Numbered from the stretch's first letter, positions 1-8,460 are shown. The stretch is 64,000 nucleotides of DNA from Comamonadaceae bacterium (GCA_015999985.1 JAECRA010000017.1:1-64000); one strand, 5' to 3'. A program made the numbers and translations. Notes: generated by a model not told the origin, from the letters alone.

Positions 1-548
1 ATCGAAGCGATGGAAAAAGCTGCGTACAAGCCCGAGGCGAAGTCCGACACCGGTACACCGCATTTCACGGGAGCACCATCCGGCTCGCCCGTGACGCTCA
101 TCACTCCGGCGGCGGCCTGAATGGTGAGATCAAACCCCCCTTCACCCGAGCGCGGGCCGCTCTGTCCGTAGGCTGAAATGGAGCAGAAAAGCAATGAGGG
201 CTTTTCTGCGGACATGGCGGCATAGCCCAGACCCAGGCGATCCATCACGCCGGGGCGATTGTTCTCCACCACCACATCGGCTTCCAGAATCAGCCTCTTG
301 GCCAATGCCACGTCGGTGCTGTCTTTCAGATTCAGTACGGCTGAGCGCTTGTTCCGGTTGAGCGACGCAAAATTCTCGCTATAGCCCTGGTTCAGAGGCG
401 GCCATTGACGCAGGCCATCGCCCGCAGGGGGTTCAATCTTCACCACCTCTGCACCCATGTCCGAGAGCAGCATGGTTGAAAAAGGGCCTGAGGCAGTAGA
501 GCAGAACTCCACCACGCGAACACCAGCAAGGGGTAACAGAGCATTCAT
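1..548 (-). CDS. CaiB/BaiF family CoA-transferase, N-terminal part (cut by window edge)
   Basis: Translating the minus strand from the ATG at 548 gives 182 residues that run off the window. It opens with LAGVRVVEF and continues through SDMGAEVVKIEPPAGD, SLNRNKRSAVLNLK and ENNRPGVMDRLGLGY, the standard N-terminal order of class III CoA-transferases. The catalytic aspartate that forms the acyl-CoA anhydride falls at residue 169 (PVSDFASGLYA), the numbering known from formyl-CoA transferase. The family moves CoA between carboxylic acids in the cytoplasm. It lies downstream of the PLP lyase, cyclodeaminase and amidohydrolase genes on the same strand, so it may activate a carboxylate product of that pathway. 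The acceptor cannot be told from the sequence. Confidence 0.9.
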   Translation of the reverse strand, partial: MNALLPLAGVRVVEFCSTASGPFSTMLLSDMGAEVVKIEPPAGDGLRQWPPLNQGYSENFASLNRNKRSAVLNLKDSTDVALAKRLILEADVVVENNRPGVMDRLGLGYAAMSAEKPSLLFCSISAYGQSGPRSGEGGFDLTIQAAAGVMSVTGEPDGAPVKCGVPVSDFASGLYAAFSIAS

Positions 549-602
549 GGGCAAGTGACCAGTCAATTAGGGCGTGTTAACGCGCTCTAGAAATAAAAGG
601 GT

Positions 603-1799
603 TCAGGAAGCGGCGGCGGCCATGGCCGCAAAGCCTGCTTCCAGATCGGCGATAAGTTCTGCGGGGTTGTCCAGCCCTGCATGTATGCGTACCAAGGGGC
701 CGCCTGACCAAGGCGCTGCCGTACGCAAGCCGGTCAGGTTGCCCGGCATCATCAGGCTCTCGAAACCACCCCAGGAAAATCCAAGCTTGAAATGCTGACG
801 CCTGTCGCACAGCGCACTGATCTGCTCGGCTGTGGCGGACTGAAGCTCGAAAGCAAACAAGCCGCTCGCACCCCGGAAGTCACGCTTCCACAGCTCATGC
901 TGCGGGTGGGATGGCAATGCGGGGTGGAGCACGCGCGAGACTTCAGGACGCGTCTGCAGCCAGTGCGCGAGCGCCAGGCCGTGGCTTTCATGGGCGTGCA
1001 TGCGCACTTCAAGCGTCCGCATGCCGCGCAGGATCAGCCACGCGTCATCGCCACCGACGCACAAGCCCTGTTGCCTGACAGACTGGTGAAGCTGCGGCCA
1101 TAGGGCCTCGCGCACCACAGCGGCGCCCATTAGCACGTCGGCATGTCCGCTCCAGTACTTGGTCAGGGGAATCACCGAGATGTCCACGCCCCAGTCAAAC
1201 GGTCTCGACAACACGGGCGAGGCCCATGCGTTGTCGATGGCGGTCAGGACGCCGTGCCGCTGAGCGACCGCGCAAATGGCCGGAACATCCTGGATCTCAA
1301 AGGTGTAGCTTCCAGGGCTTTCCATGTAGATCATGCGTGTGTTGGGCTGCAGCAGCTCTTCGATGCCGGCGCCCACGCAAGGGTCATAGAAAGTCGTCTG
1401 AACGCCAAAGCGTGTGAGCATGCCCTGCACAAAAAGGCGCGCCGGGCCGTACACCGAATCGCTCATCAACAGGTGATCGCCCGGTGAGAGAAAGGCGAAC
1501 AGCGTAGCGGCAATCGCAGACAGTCCGCTGGGCATCAAGGCCGCGCGGGCCGCATGGGGGCCAGCTTCCAATTGGGCAACGGCCTCGGCCAATGCAAAGG
1601 TGGTGGGGGTGCCAGCGGTGGCGTAGTTGGCCGCGCGCCTTTGGCCTGCCGCTGTTGCAGTCACCTCTGCGCGCATATCCGCCACGTTGGAAAACAGCAC
1701 GCTGGAGGCCCGCCATACCGGCAGGTTCACGGTTTCATATGGCTTTCCGGGATCGCGAGCGATCGAAACGAAATCCATGTCTGCGTTTTCCTTATTCAT
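603..1799 (-). CDS. Cys/Met-metabolism PLP enzyme, MetC-like beta-lyase
   Basis: A 398-residue fold-type I PLP enzyme of the cystathionine beta-lyase/gamma-synthase family. It shows the substrate-loop motif NYATAGTPTTFAL (Tyr59), SGLSAIAATLFAFLSPGDH, the PLP aspartate in AIDNAWASP (Asp189) and the Schiff-base lysine in PLTKYWSGHADVLMGA (Lys214). I chose the ATG at 1799, preceded by GGAG, over an upstream start at 1853 that would add an arginine/glycine-rich tail. MetC-type enzymes split C-S bonds by beta-elimination, but relatives also act on other amino acids. Here it is the third gene behind the enamidase-like amidohydrolase, so a catabolic role is as likely as methionine biosynthesis. Substrate unknown. 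Confidence 0.85.
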   Translation of the reverse strand: MNKENADMDFVSIARDPGKPYETVNLPVWRASSVLFSNVADMRAEVTATAAGQRRAANYATAGTPTTFALAEAVAQLEAGPHAARAALMPSGLSAIAATLFAFLSPGDHLLMSDSVYGPARLFVQGMLTRFGVQTTFYDPCVGAGIEELLQPNTRMIYMESPGSYTFEIQDVPAICAVAQRHGVLTAIDNAWASPVLSRPFDWGVDISVIPLTKYWSGHADVLMGAAVVREALWPQLHQSVRQQGLCVGGDDAWLILRGMRTLEVRMHAHESHGLALAHWLQTRPEVSRVLHPALPSHPQHELWKRDFRGASGLFAFELQSATAEQISALCDRRQHFKLGFSWGGFESLMMPGNLTGLRTAAPWSGGPLVRIHAGLDNPAELIADLEAGFAAMAAAAS

Positions 1800-1859
1800 T
1801 GCCGGACCGCTCCAAGATGAATAAACGCCCCCTCGGGGGCGCGTGGGGGCCATAACTCT

Positions 1860-2828
1860 TCAGTTCCATGACACCGAAGTTCCCAAACCTGCAGCCTGCG
1901 CTCTGTTGGCTGCCAACTCAATGGCGCCCAGATCAAGCGCCCCAAACCCCAGAGATTTGTACAGCGTGATTTCGCTCTGGCTGGTGCGGCCTTGTGCACG
2001 GCCCAGCAATACGTCACCCAGTTCGGCCTGGATGTGCTTTTCTGTGATGGCCCCTGCCGCCAAGGCGCGGCGCACATCCCCGGATTCAGCCAGCGCGGCA
2101 TCTCTGCGGTCTACGAAAAGGCGTGCAGCAGCCGTCAAGGCCGGATCGATCTCGCAGGCGGCAGGGGTGCTCGAACCCACTGCGTTGATGTGGCAACCTG
2201 GTGCTATCCATTCTTTTCTCAGAATCGGATCGTGCGCAGCGGTGACGGTACACACCACGTCGGCATCGCGCACCGCTGCCTCTATGCTGCCTACGGGCTC
2301 GCACCCTGTTACCCTGGCCAGTTCAGCCGCTTTCTCTGCAGAGCGCCCCCAGAGGCGGATCTGCGCGTTGGGCAAGATGGCGCGCATGGCGATGGCATGG
2401 TTGCGACCCTGCACACCGGCACCAATGATGGCGACGGTGCGCGCATCTGATCGGGCGAATGTCCTGGTGGCCAAGGCAGTGGTGGCTGCGGTGCGCAAGG
2501 TGGTCAGCTCAGGGGCATCTGCCATGGCCAGCATGCGGCCAGTGTCTCCGTCGTGCAGCAACACCATGCCCTGTAGGGGGTCCAGGCCATGCGCAGAGTT
2601 CTGCGGCGTGACCACCATTTGCTTGAGGCACCATCTGCGTGGGGCCTTCATGCGCAGAGAAGGCATGAGCGTCATGCCGTTGGGGCTCTCGCCCTCTGGG
2701 CGTACCCGGCTCCTCACCGGGGCGTAGTAGCCGCCCTCTGCGGTGTCCATGAAAACCTGCCGCATGGCTTCCACGCATTCCACCGTGGACAGCATGGCGC
2801 GGAGCGTAGGCGCGTCCAGCAAGATCAT
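1860..2828 (-). CDS. Ornithine cyclodeaminase / mu-crystallin family NAD(P) enzyme
   Basis: The 322-residue product has the family's N-terminal substrate region (GMTLMPSLRMKAPR, LKQMVVTPQN with the usual lysine, GMVLLHDGDTGRMLAMAD), then ELTTLRTAATTALAT and the Rossmann motif IIGAGVQGRNHAIAM. It ends with GDVLLGRAQGRTSQSEITLYKSLG. Members include ornithine and lysine cyclodeaminases, alanine dehydrogenases and cyclic ketimine reductases. The ATG at 2828 overlaps the stop of the upstream amidohydrolase by 4 bp (ATGA), which indicates translational coupling. A longer reading to 3128 only runs back through that gene. The coupling suggests reduction or deamination of an imine- or amine-bearing product of the amidohydrolase; this is inference. 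Confidence 0.88.
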   Translation of the reverse strand: MILLDAPTLRAMLSTVECVEAMRQVFMDTAEGGYYAPVRSRVRPEGESPNGMTLMPSLRMKAPRRWCLKQMVVTPQNSAHGLDPLQGMVLLHDGDTGRMLAMADAPELTTLRTAATTALATRTFARSDARTVAIIGAGVQGRNHAIAMRAILPNAQIRLWGRSAEKAAELARVTGCEPVGSIEAAVRDADVVCTVTAAHDPILRKEWIAPGCHINAVGSSTPAACEIDPALTAAARLFVDRRDAALAESGDVRRALAAGAITEKHIQAELGDVLLGRAQGRTSQSEITLYKSLGFGALDLGAIELAANRAQAAGLGTSVSWN

Positions 2829-4024
2829 GCGGCACTCCTGATGAAGTCCGGCCCACAGCAAGCCATCACCGGACGCAGGCGCGGCGGTGGCGTCTGCCGG
2901 CTGCGCCCAGAGACGACAGCTTGCCCGTCTATTAGCACATGGGTGATGCCAGGCAGGTCTCCGTGCGCGACGGCGTCTGCCAGCGAAGTGCCAGCAGAGC
3001 CTTCTACCGGGCCGCACAAAGCCAGATCGGCGGGGCGTCCTGGGGCGAGGATGCCTTCCTCCAGGCCATGCGCACGGCCCGTGTTGCCGGTTGCCACCGC
3101 GATGGCTTCGGCGGGCGAGAGGCCGCACATCGAAGACAGGAAAAGAATGTTGCGCCAGGCTCCGCGTGGAATGACTCCCGTGCCACCTGGGGTGTCGCTG
3201 CCCAAGGTCAGGCGATCAAGTCTGCCTCGCTGGACAAGGCGGCGCACCGCGCGATGGCCAGAAGCGTAGTTGCCAGACGAGCAGATCTCCAGCGGAAACT
3301 CCAGCTCATCGATCACGCGATCCAAGTCTTCGTCGCACATCGGAATCGGACCGCCAGAAATATGCGCTGCAATGTCCGGCTGCAACCACGAAAGGATCTC
3401 GAAACCGCAGATCTGACTCACACCAGATCGTGAAACCCCTCCGGTATGCACCTTGCTGCGCAGCCCACGTTCACGCGCCCACTTCACGTAGCGCTTGGCT
3501 TCTTCAGGGTCTTGTGCAAAGGGGTAGAAAAGGAACTTCACCAGCTTCGCCCCCGCCTTTGCAAGGCGATCAAAGTGGGCCTCGGTCATGCCGGGTATCA
3601 GCAAGGCAGTGCCCGCATGCAGCTTGACCCCGCAGGCTCTGTCATTGGCGAAGGTGTTGGCAGTGACTTCTGCGAGCGAGGTCACGAGGTCTGGTGTGAG
3701 AGAGCCGTAGTCCAGCCCGGGAAAGTGCAGTTCACCGGCTGACAGCATGCTGGTGGTGCCGCCGTGCAGGTAGTTGCTGACCCAGCCTATGGCGTCTTGC
3801 GTAGGCGTCCATTGGCCCGCCACGGGATGCACATGGCCATCAATCAGGCCGGGGACGACGGCCAGTCCCGCTGCATCAATCACCGTGTCAAAGCCCTCGT
3901 GTGAGGCTGGGTCCAGTGCCTCAATGCGCCCTTGCGCGATGGCAATGGACTTGACCGGCAAGCTGGGCTGCGCCAGATCGCCCGAATAAAATTCACCGAT
4001 GTTGTGGATCAAAACACGTTGCAA
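2825..4024 (-). CDS. Enamidase-like amidohydrolase
   Basis: A 399-residue metal-dependent amidohydrolase. Metal-site motifs are DGHVHP (His64, His66), VHTGG (His193), AAHISGGP (His221) and GSDTPGGTGVIPRG (Asp277). The stretches LHGGTTSMLSAGELHFPG, VKLHAGTALL, MATGN-like VATGNTG and GDLPGITHVLIDGQAVV recall the enamidase of nicotinate fermentation (Eubacterium barkeri), which opens the ring of 6-oxo-tetrahydronicotinate. Where I remember that enzyme having a bridging glutamate, this protein has LVKFLFYP, so Lys163 may be a carbamylated bridging ligand. It is the first gene of the minus-strand operon and diverges from the IclR gene, with an operator in the gap. The family is secure; ring-opening of a cyclic enamide or lactam is inferred. 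Confidence 0.82.
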   Translation of the reverse strand: MQRVLIHNIGEFYSGDLAQPSLPVKSIAIAQGRIEALDPASHEGFDTVIDAAGLAVVPGLIDGHVHPVAGQWTPTQDAIGWVSNYLHGGTTSMLSAGELHFPGLDYGSLTPDLVTSLAEVTANTFANDRACGVKLHAGTALLIPGMTEAHFDRLAKAGAKLVKFLFYPFAQDPEEAKRYVKWARERGLRSKVHTGGVSRSGVSQICGFEILSWLQPDIAAHISGGPIPMCDEDLDRVIDELEFPLEICSSGNYASGHRAVRRLVQRGRLDRLTLGSDTPGGTGVIPRGAWRNILFLSSMCGLSPAEAIAVATGNTGRAHGLEEGILAPGRPADLALCGPVEGSAGTSLADAVAHGDLPGITHVLIDGQAVVSGRSRQTPPPRLRPVMACCGPDFIRSAA

Positions 4025-4065
4025 AACGATTTCTCCTTAAGCGTTTGAATTCTCAGACTGCGATG

Positions 4066-4078
4066 ACCGATAATCGGA
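4066..4078. promoter_or_regulatory. IclR-type operator, single strong copy
   Basis: The dyad ACCGA-TAA-TCGGA lies between the divergent amidohydrolase (start 4024) and iclR (start 4109) genes. It matches the element repeated at three other promoters in the first 20 kb. A weaker version, TTGAA-TTC-TCAGA, lies at 4045-4057, with its centre exactly 21 bp away. This is the spacing of the stronger pairs, so a regulator dimer pair could bind here and control both genes. Confidence 0.6.
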
Positions 4079-4108
4079 CATCATCTGAACAGGCACCATC
4101 ACTGAGTC

Positions 4109-4825
4109 ATGCCCGAAATCTCCAAGACTGCCGATCAGGCTTTGGTCCTGCTGGCCTACATTGCCGAGCATGGTCCGCTGGGCACCACAGATCTGGCGCG
4201 CCTTCTCGATATGCATCGTACCGTGGTGCATCGCCTGTTGGCGACGCTCCAGGGGCGTGGTTTTGTACGGCGTGTGGAAGCGGGATACCTGCCAGGCACG
4301 GCGTTGTTGCACCTGGCGCAGTTTGTAGAGCCGGATCTGATTGCATCGGCCAAACCCTTTTTGGATTCGCTGGCTCAGGAGTTTGGTGAAACCTTCATCC
4401 TGACGGCTTTGCAGGGCAGCCATGAGGCCATTCAGATCGAGCAATCCGTGGGCGGCCACCATTTCATGCGCGTGCAGTTGACGCGTGGCTTTCGCCATCC
4501 GCTGTCCAAGGGCGCGAGCGGACGCTCCATCCTGGCTTTTTGCGACGCACCGTCTGTGTCCTATGCACTGCAACACTCTGAAGACCCGGACCGCTTGACC
4601 CAATTGCTGACTGAAGTGCGCGAATTGGGCTACGCCGTTTCGCACGACGAGTTGTCCCCTGGCGTGCACGGCGTGTCCGTGCCCATCATGCAAGGAAAGC
4701 AGCCCATTGCCTCCATCGGCGTGGTGTACCCTTCTGTCCGTGCGGAGACGGTAGACGTCTACGTCAAGGCGCTTAAAAAGGCCGCCGCGGCCATTGCCAA
4801 GGCCCTCAAGCAGAACGCCTCTTGA
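4109..4825 (+). CDS. IclR family transcriptional regulator
   Basis: A 238-residue IclR protein. The N-terminal winged helix-turn-helix (about residues 8-65) contains ADQALVLLAYIAEHGPLGTTDLARLLDMHRTVVHRLL and a wing with GFVRRVEAGYLPG. The C-terminal effector domain follows, with HPLSKGASGRSILAF and the late motif GYAVSHDELSPGVHGVSVPI. IclR proteins bind small carboxylic or aromatic effectors. It is transcribed away from the amidohydrolase operon, and the gap carries one strong and one weak copy of a dyad also found before 6674/6818, 11884 and 20067. It is therefore the obvious candidate master regulator of the 0-20 kb locus and probably controls itself. The effector is unknown. Confidence 0.93.
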   Translation: MPEISKTADQALVLLAYIAEHGPLGTTDLARLLDMHRTVVHRLLATLQGRGFVRRVEAGYLPGTALLHLAQFVEPDLIASAKPFLDSLAQEFGETFILTALQGSHEAIQIEQSVGGHHFMRVQLTRGFRHPLSKGASGRSILAFCDAPSVSYALQHSEDPDRLTQLLTEVRELGYAVSHDELSPGVHGVSVPIMQGKQPIASIGVVYPSVRAETVDVYVKALKKAAAAIAKALKQNAS

Positions 4826-4842
4826 TTCGACGCAATCAGGTG

Positions 4843-5055
4843 TCAAAACGGGCTTTCTACCGCCACGGTTTCCGGGAAATCCTTGGTGGCGTCTTCAATC
4901 GCCTTGCGCACGCGCTGCGCATCACCCACCTCATGCATCAGTAAAAGAGCCAGGCGCGCCAGAATTTGCGGCGTCGCTTCTTCGCCGGCGCGCGCCATGC
5001 GATAGCACAGCTCTGTATAGAGATCGTCAAGATCCTGGGGAGCAAGAGCGTTCAC
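4843..5055 (-). CDS. DUF2783 family small protein
   Basis: A 70-residue protein read from a GTG at 5055 that overlaps the stop of the FAD hydroxylase by 4 bp (GTGA). The sequence NALAPQDLDDLYTELCYRMA, followed by ATPQILARLALLLMHEVGD, fits the short DUF2783 family. That family is commonly encoded directly behind phenol/MhpA-type FAD monooxygenases. It has no signal peptide or membrane segment and looks all-helical. Tight coupling suggests a subunit or stability partner of the hydroxylase, but no activity is known to me. A start at 5121 would add an arginine-rich tail read out of the neighbouring gene and is rejected. Confidence 0.75.
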   Translation of the reverse strand: MNALAPQDLDDLYTELCYRMARAGEEATPQILARLALLLMHEVGDAQRVRKAIEDATKDFPETVAVESPF

Positions 5056-6674
5056 AGTGAGCCTCCTTGGCAGCAGAGTTCTATGGCTTGGGCTATGGCC
5101 GAGGCGTCCGCATGGCGCCAACGCGCCAGGACATTCCCGTCTGGACGAATCAGGTAGACCGTACCGGGCTGTGCTTCATAGCGTTGGCCGATCTCTGCCT
5201 TGGTGTCCAGGCTAAGCAATTTCATAGGCAATTTTTGTGCCGCAATCTGTTCTGCCAGCTCTGGTGCCGGGTCAAAGGCCATCACAGTGAACCCAGGGCC
5301 TATGTGCTGGCACAGATGGCCACCTTGCGGCATGGGCGCATCCAGAAACGCGAAGCCGCTGCGCGGGCCGGCGGTGAACGCCGCATCTTCAGCCGTCTGG
5401 TTGAGCGGTGAAGTCGGATACCCCACCGTGGTGCTCTGGCGTGGATCAATCAGGCGGCGCACCCATGGGTGGTCTGCCGCCAACCCCAACACGGCAGAAC
5501 GCATCAGCGCAAACGCCGGGGCCGGTGGTGCCATGAACTCGGCACTTTTGGATGCATGGCGCATGTTCTCGCGTGTGGCGAACACGCGCTCGGGCGTATA
5601 GGTATCCAGCAGTTTTTCAGAGGCCTGGCCTTTAAGCACGAAGGCAAGCTTCCACACCAGGTTATTGACGTCTTCCATGCCGGAGTTGAGGCCGCGCACG
5701 CCAAAGATGGGCACCAAATGAGCTGCATCGCCCGCAAGCAACACCCTGCCGTGTCTGTAGCTTTCAAGCGTCAGGCAACTGGCACGGTAGAGGCTGATCC
5801 ATACCGGCTCCCAGGGCGCATGTTCGCCAATAAGCTCCAGATGGCTGCGAATGCGCTCCAGCACGTTCTCTGGCTTGACGGCTTCTTCAGGGTCTTCGTC
5901 TTCACGCAGTTGATAGTCAAAGCGCCAAAGGTCGTCGCGGTGTTTGTGCAAAAGCAGTGTGGCACCCGGATTGGAGGGGGGGTCAAACCACGCGCGGCGC
6001 CCTGCAGGGAGCTCGCTCTTCATCTTGATGTCCGCAATGATGTACTGGCCGTCGTAGCGGGTACCCACAAATCGGGCGCCCAAGGCCTTTCGCACGGCGC
6101 TGTGGGCGCCGTCGGTGCCCACCACCCAGTCTGCGTTCAAAGTGTATGAACCTTCGGGGGTGGACACATCCAGCTCCACCCCGCCATCGACCTGTCGCAT
6201 GGCTTCCATGCGGTTTTGCCAGCGGATCTCAATCAGATCGGCGTAGTTGGCTCGGATCGAATCCAGCATGTACTGCTCTATGTAGCACTGCTGAATGTTC
6301 ACCAGTCTGGGAAACCGCGCGGCTGGATCCTGCGGCACCTCCAGATGCAGGACCTCCTCTGTGCGGTAGTAGCTCCAGCCCTCTGCCCAGGGCAGGCCCT
6401 GTCGCATGATGGGCTCAGCCACCCCGGTCTGCTCGAAGATCTCCAGCGTTCGAGACGTGACACATCCTGCGCGGCTGCCCAGGCAAACGCTGTCGTCCGC
6501 CTCCAGCACCACGCTGGCGATGCCCTGGCGCGCTAGACCCAGGGCGATAGCAAAGCCCACGGGCCCACCGCCCACCACCGCCACCTGGTGGCGAGCCTGA
6601 TCGCGCCCTTGCAGGGTCTTGGGGACTACGGGCGCGAATTTTTCGTAGTCGAAATATGAAACGAACTCCATCAA
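5052..6674 (-). CDS. FAD-dependent aromatic monooxygenase (MhpA/PheA type)
   Basis: A 540-residue class A flavoprotein hydroxylase. It has the N-terminal dinucleotide fold VAVVGGGPVGFAIALGLARQG with the acidic end VVLEADD, the DG motif region WVVGTDGAHSAVRKALGA, and the GD motif GRVLLAGDAAHLVPIFGVRGLNSGMEDVNNL. A C-terminal thioredoxin-like domain follows (about residues 410-540, GTVYLIRPDGNVLARW). It resembles MhpA and phenol 2-monooxygenase, which hydroxylate phenols or hydroxypyridines with NAD(P)H and oxygen. Two ATG codons lie in tandem at 6674 and 6671. It diverges from the VOC dioxygenase across a gap with a tandem operator. Hydroxylation followed by ring cleavage is the natural reading of the pair. 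Confidence 0.9.
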   Translation of the reverse strand: MMEFVSYFDYEKFAPVVPKTLQGRDQARHQVAVVGGGPVGFAIALGLARQGIASVVLEADDSVCLGSRAGCVTSRTLEIFEQTGVAEPIMRQGLPWAEGWSYYRTEEVLHLEVPQDPAARFPRLVNIQQCYIEQYMLDSIRANYADLIEIRWQNRMEAMRQVDGGVELDVSTPEGSYTLNADWVVGTDGAHSAVRKALGARFVGTRYDGQYIIADIKMKSELPAGRRAWFDPPSNPGATLLLHKHRDDLWRFDYQLREDEDPEEAVKPENVLERIRSHLELIGEHAPWEPVWISLYRASCLTLESYRHGRVLLAGDAAHLVPIFGVRGLNSGMEDVNNLVWKLAFVLKGQASEKLLDTYTPERVFATRENMRHASKSAEFMAPPAPAFALMRSAVLGLAADHPWVRRLIDPRQSTTVGYPTSPLNQTAEDAAFTAGPRSGFAFLDAPMPQGGHLCQHIGPGFTVMAFDPAPELAEQIAAQKLPMKLLSLDTKAEIGQRYEAQPGTVYLIRPDGNVLARWRHADASAIAQAIELCCQGGSL

Positions 6675-6711
6675 TGTCCTTGGCCGTTAAGAGAAATTGT
6701 GGCAGACTGAC

Positions 6712-6748
6712 GTCCTATATTTGAACAACATCATCCTGTATTCGGACA
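6712..6748. promoter_or_regulatory. Tandem IclR-type operators, 21 bp apart
   Basis: GTCCTATATTTGAACA (6712-6727) and ATCCTGTATTCGGACA (6733-6748) are direct copies of one 16-bp element. The core reads TCCNN-TAT-TYGRA, and the centres at 6719 and 6740 are two helical turns apart. The pair lies 38 bp before the hydroxylase start and 70 bp before the VOC gene, so it can control both divergent transcripts. Confidence 0.65.
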
Positions 6749-6817
6749 GTCTACCCAAGGCAACCGATCTTCGTCAACTATCTTCAACCTAATCTTCAAC
6801 CCCATTGCGAGGTCTTC

Positions 6818-7333
6818 ATGCAAACCCCTGAATTCAACGTGAACCGACTGAATCACGTCGCCTGGCGCTGCCGCGACGCAGAAGAAACCCGGGCCTTCTA
6901 TGAAGACCTGCTGGGTTTGCCGCTGGCGCACGTCGTGCGTGAAGACCGCGTCCCCTCCACCGGAGAAGAGAGTTCGTTCGCGCATCTCTTCTTCCAGATG
7001 CGTGACGGCTCCTATGTGGCCTTCTTCGACCTGGGTGACGGCCAAGGCGCCTCAGACCCCACCACGCCCGCCTGGGTCAACCATCTGGCCATGTCGGTCG
7101 GTTCTCGCGAAGAGCTGGAAAGCGCGCGTCAGCGTCTGCTGGACGCCGGCGTCAAGGTGATAGGCATCATCGATCACAGCTGGCTGCAATCCATTTATTT
7201 CCACGATCCCAATGGCCTGCGACTTGAATTGTCCTGGCAGGCCGGCGGGGCGGATGTTCTGGACGAATTCTCACGCAGCGCCCATTCCACACTGGCCCAA
7301 TGGACGGCGGACAAAGCTGAGGGACGCGCATGA
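6818..7333 (+). CDS. VOC family extradiol-type dioxygenase
   Basis: A 171-residue vicinal-oxygen-chelate protein made of two beta-alpha-beta-beta-beta modules. A complete 2-His-1-carboxylate triad is visible: His13 (RLNHVAWRC), His89 (WVNHLAMSV) and Glu137 (GLRLELSWQ). The late motif IYFHDPNGLRLEL is typical of type I extradiol dioxygenases, which cleave catechol-like rings beside the hydroxyl groups using Fe(II). It is short for a full catechol 2,3-dioxygenase (about 300 residues), so it belongs with the small one-domain-pair enzymes. The stop overlaps the start of the alpha/beta hydrolase by 4 bp, so the two products probably act consecutively. Confidence 0.85.
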   Translation: MQTPEFNVNRLNHVAWRCRDAEETRAFYEDLLGLPLAHVVREDRVPSTGEESSFAHLFFQMRDGSYVAFFDLGDGQGASDPTTPAWVNHLAMSVGSREELESARQRLLDAGVKVIGIIDHSWLQSIYFHDPNGLRLELSWQAGGADVLDEFSRSAHSTLAQWTADKAEGRA

Positions 7334-8460
7334 CCACCTTGACCAAAGAACTTGTGGTCCTGGATGTCAAACCAGGCATTTCCATGGATTCGCAGTCTGG
7401 CATTGCCCAGCTGTGGCCCAAAATTTATGGCGCTATGGTGCGGGCCAAGGACCGCAAAACGGCGGCGATCGTCATGCACCCGGCCAGCAACTTCATGGGG
7501 CACTATTTGCTGGAGCCTATGGCAGAGGCGGGTATCACCATGCTGGGGCTCAACTCCCGCTACGTGAACAATGATTCACAGCTCATCATGGAGCGGGTGC
7601 TGCAAGACCTGGGCGCCGGCGTGCGCTATCTGCGTGAGCAAGGCTACGAGAAGATCATCCTCATCGGCAATTCCGGCGGCGCCGCGCTCGCCTCTTATTA
7701 CCAGGCGCAGGCTGAGAAATTCACCGCAACCCATACGCCTGCGGGAGACCCCACAGGCTTGGTGGCAGAAGATCTGCCCCCGGTGGACGGCATTGTGCTC
7801 ACAGCGGCGCACCCCGGCCGCTCGCGTCTGTTTGCCGATTGGCTGGATCCCTCGGTGATCGATGAGCGCGACCCCTTCTCCGCTAACCCGGACCTGGACA
7901 TGTTCAACCCAGCCAATGGCCCTGCCTACAGCGCGGAATGGCTGACACGCTATAGAGCCGCGCAACTCGAACGCAATGCGCGCATCGAACAATGGGCACG
8001 TGCACAACTGGCCTACATCCGCGCCATGCCAGTACCCGTGCGCGATATGGCCTTCCTCATCTACCGCACAGCGGCTGACCCCAGGCATCTGGACCCCAGT
8101 CTGGACCCGAATGACCGGCCTGCAGGCAGCAATATCTGGGGCAACCCGCGTGAAGTCAACTATGGCGCCAACAACATTGGCCGCTACACCACACTGACGG
8201 CGTATTTGAGTCAGTGGGCGGAATGCACCAAAGCAGATGGCCCCAGTAACCTCATCGAGACCACCGTACCTGTGCTGTCCATTGAGCACACTGCTGATGC
8301 TTCAGTGGTGCCTGCAATGAACGCCTTGTGGAAGTCACGCCAGCCGGGCCGCATCTCGCGTCATGAGCTGAAAGGCGGTACCCACTATCTGGCTGGCCAG
8401 CCCGAGAAGGTCCGCGAGACGATAGACGCGATCCTCGACTGGATCGCACGGGCAGTCTGA
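7330..8460 (+). CDS. Alpha/beta hydrolase following the ring-cleavage enzyme
   Basis: A 376-residue alpha/beta hydrolase. The nucleophile elbow is IGNSGGAAL (Ser115). Likely acid and base residues are in IEHTADASV and the C-terminal GGTHYLAGQPEKV. The core carries an insert of roughly 100 residues after the elbow (PVDGIVLTAAHPGR onward) that includes the helix-rich AAQLERNARIEQWARAQLAYIRAM. Its ATG overlaps the dioxygenase stop (ATGA). By analogy with meta-cleavage pathways it would hydrolyse the ring-opened product (C-C bond, ester or amide), but the sequence is not a classic BphD/XylF type. An intrinsic terminator follows directly, so the transcript is a two-gene unit. Confidence 0.83.
   Translation: MTTLTKELVVLDVKPGISMDSQSGIAQLWPKIYGAMVRAKDRKTAAIVMHPASNFMGHYLLEPMAEAGITMLGLNSRYVNNDSQLIMERVLQDLGAGVRYLREQGYEKIILIGNSGGAALASYYQAQAEKFTATHTPAGDPTGLVAEDLPPVDGIVLTAAHPGRSRLFADWLDPSVIDERDPFSANPDLDMFNPANGPAYSAEWLTRYRAAQLERNARIEQWARAQLAYIRAMPVPVRDMAFLIYRTAADPRHLDPSLDPNDRPAGSNIWGNPREVNYGANNIGRYTTLTAYLSQWAECTKADGPSNLIETTVPVLSIEHTADASVVPAMNALWKSRQPGRISRHELKGGTHYLAGQPEKVRETIDAILDWIARAV

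Noticed and set aside
1843-2727. 294-codon plus-strand frame opposite the cyclodeaminase-like gene
   Set aside because: The product is rich in Ala, Ser, Arg and Met without domain signals. The minus-strand gene has the GAGVQG motif and a coupled start.
7576-8289. 237-codon minus-strand frame inside the alpha/beta hydrolase gene
   Set aside because: Shadow frame. The plus-strand protein has the GNSGG elbow and a start coupled to the dioxygenase gene.
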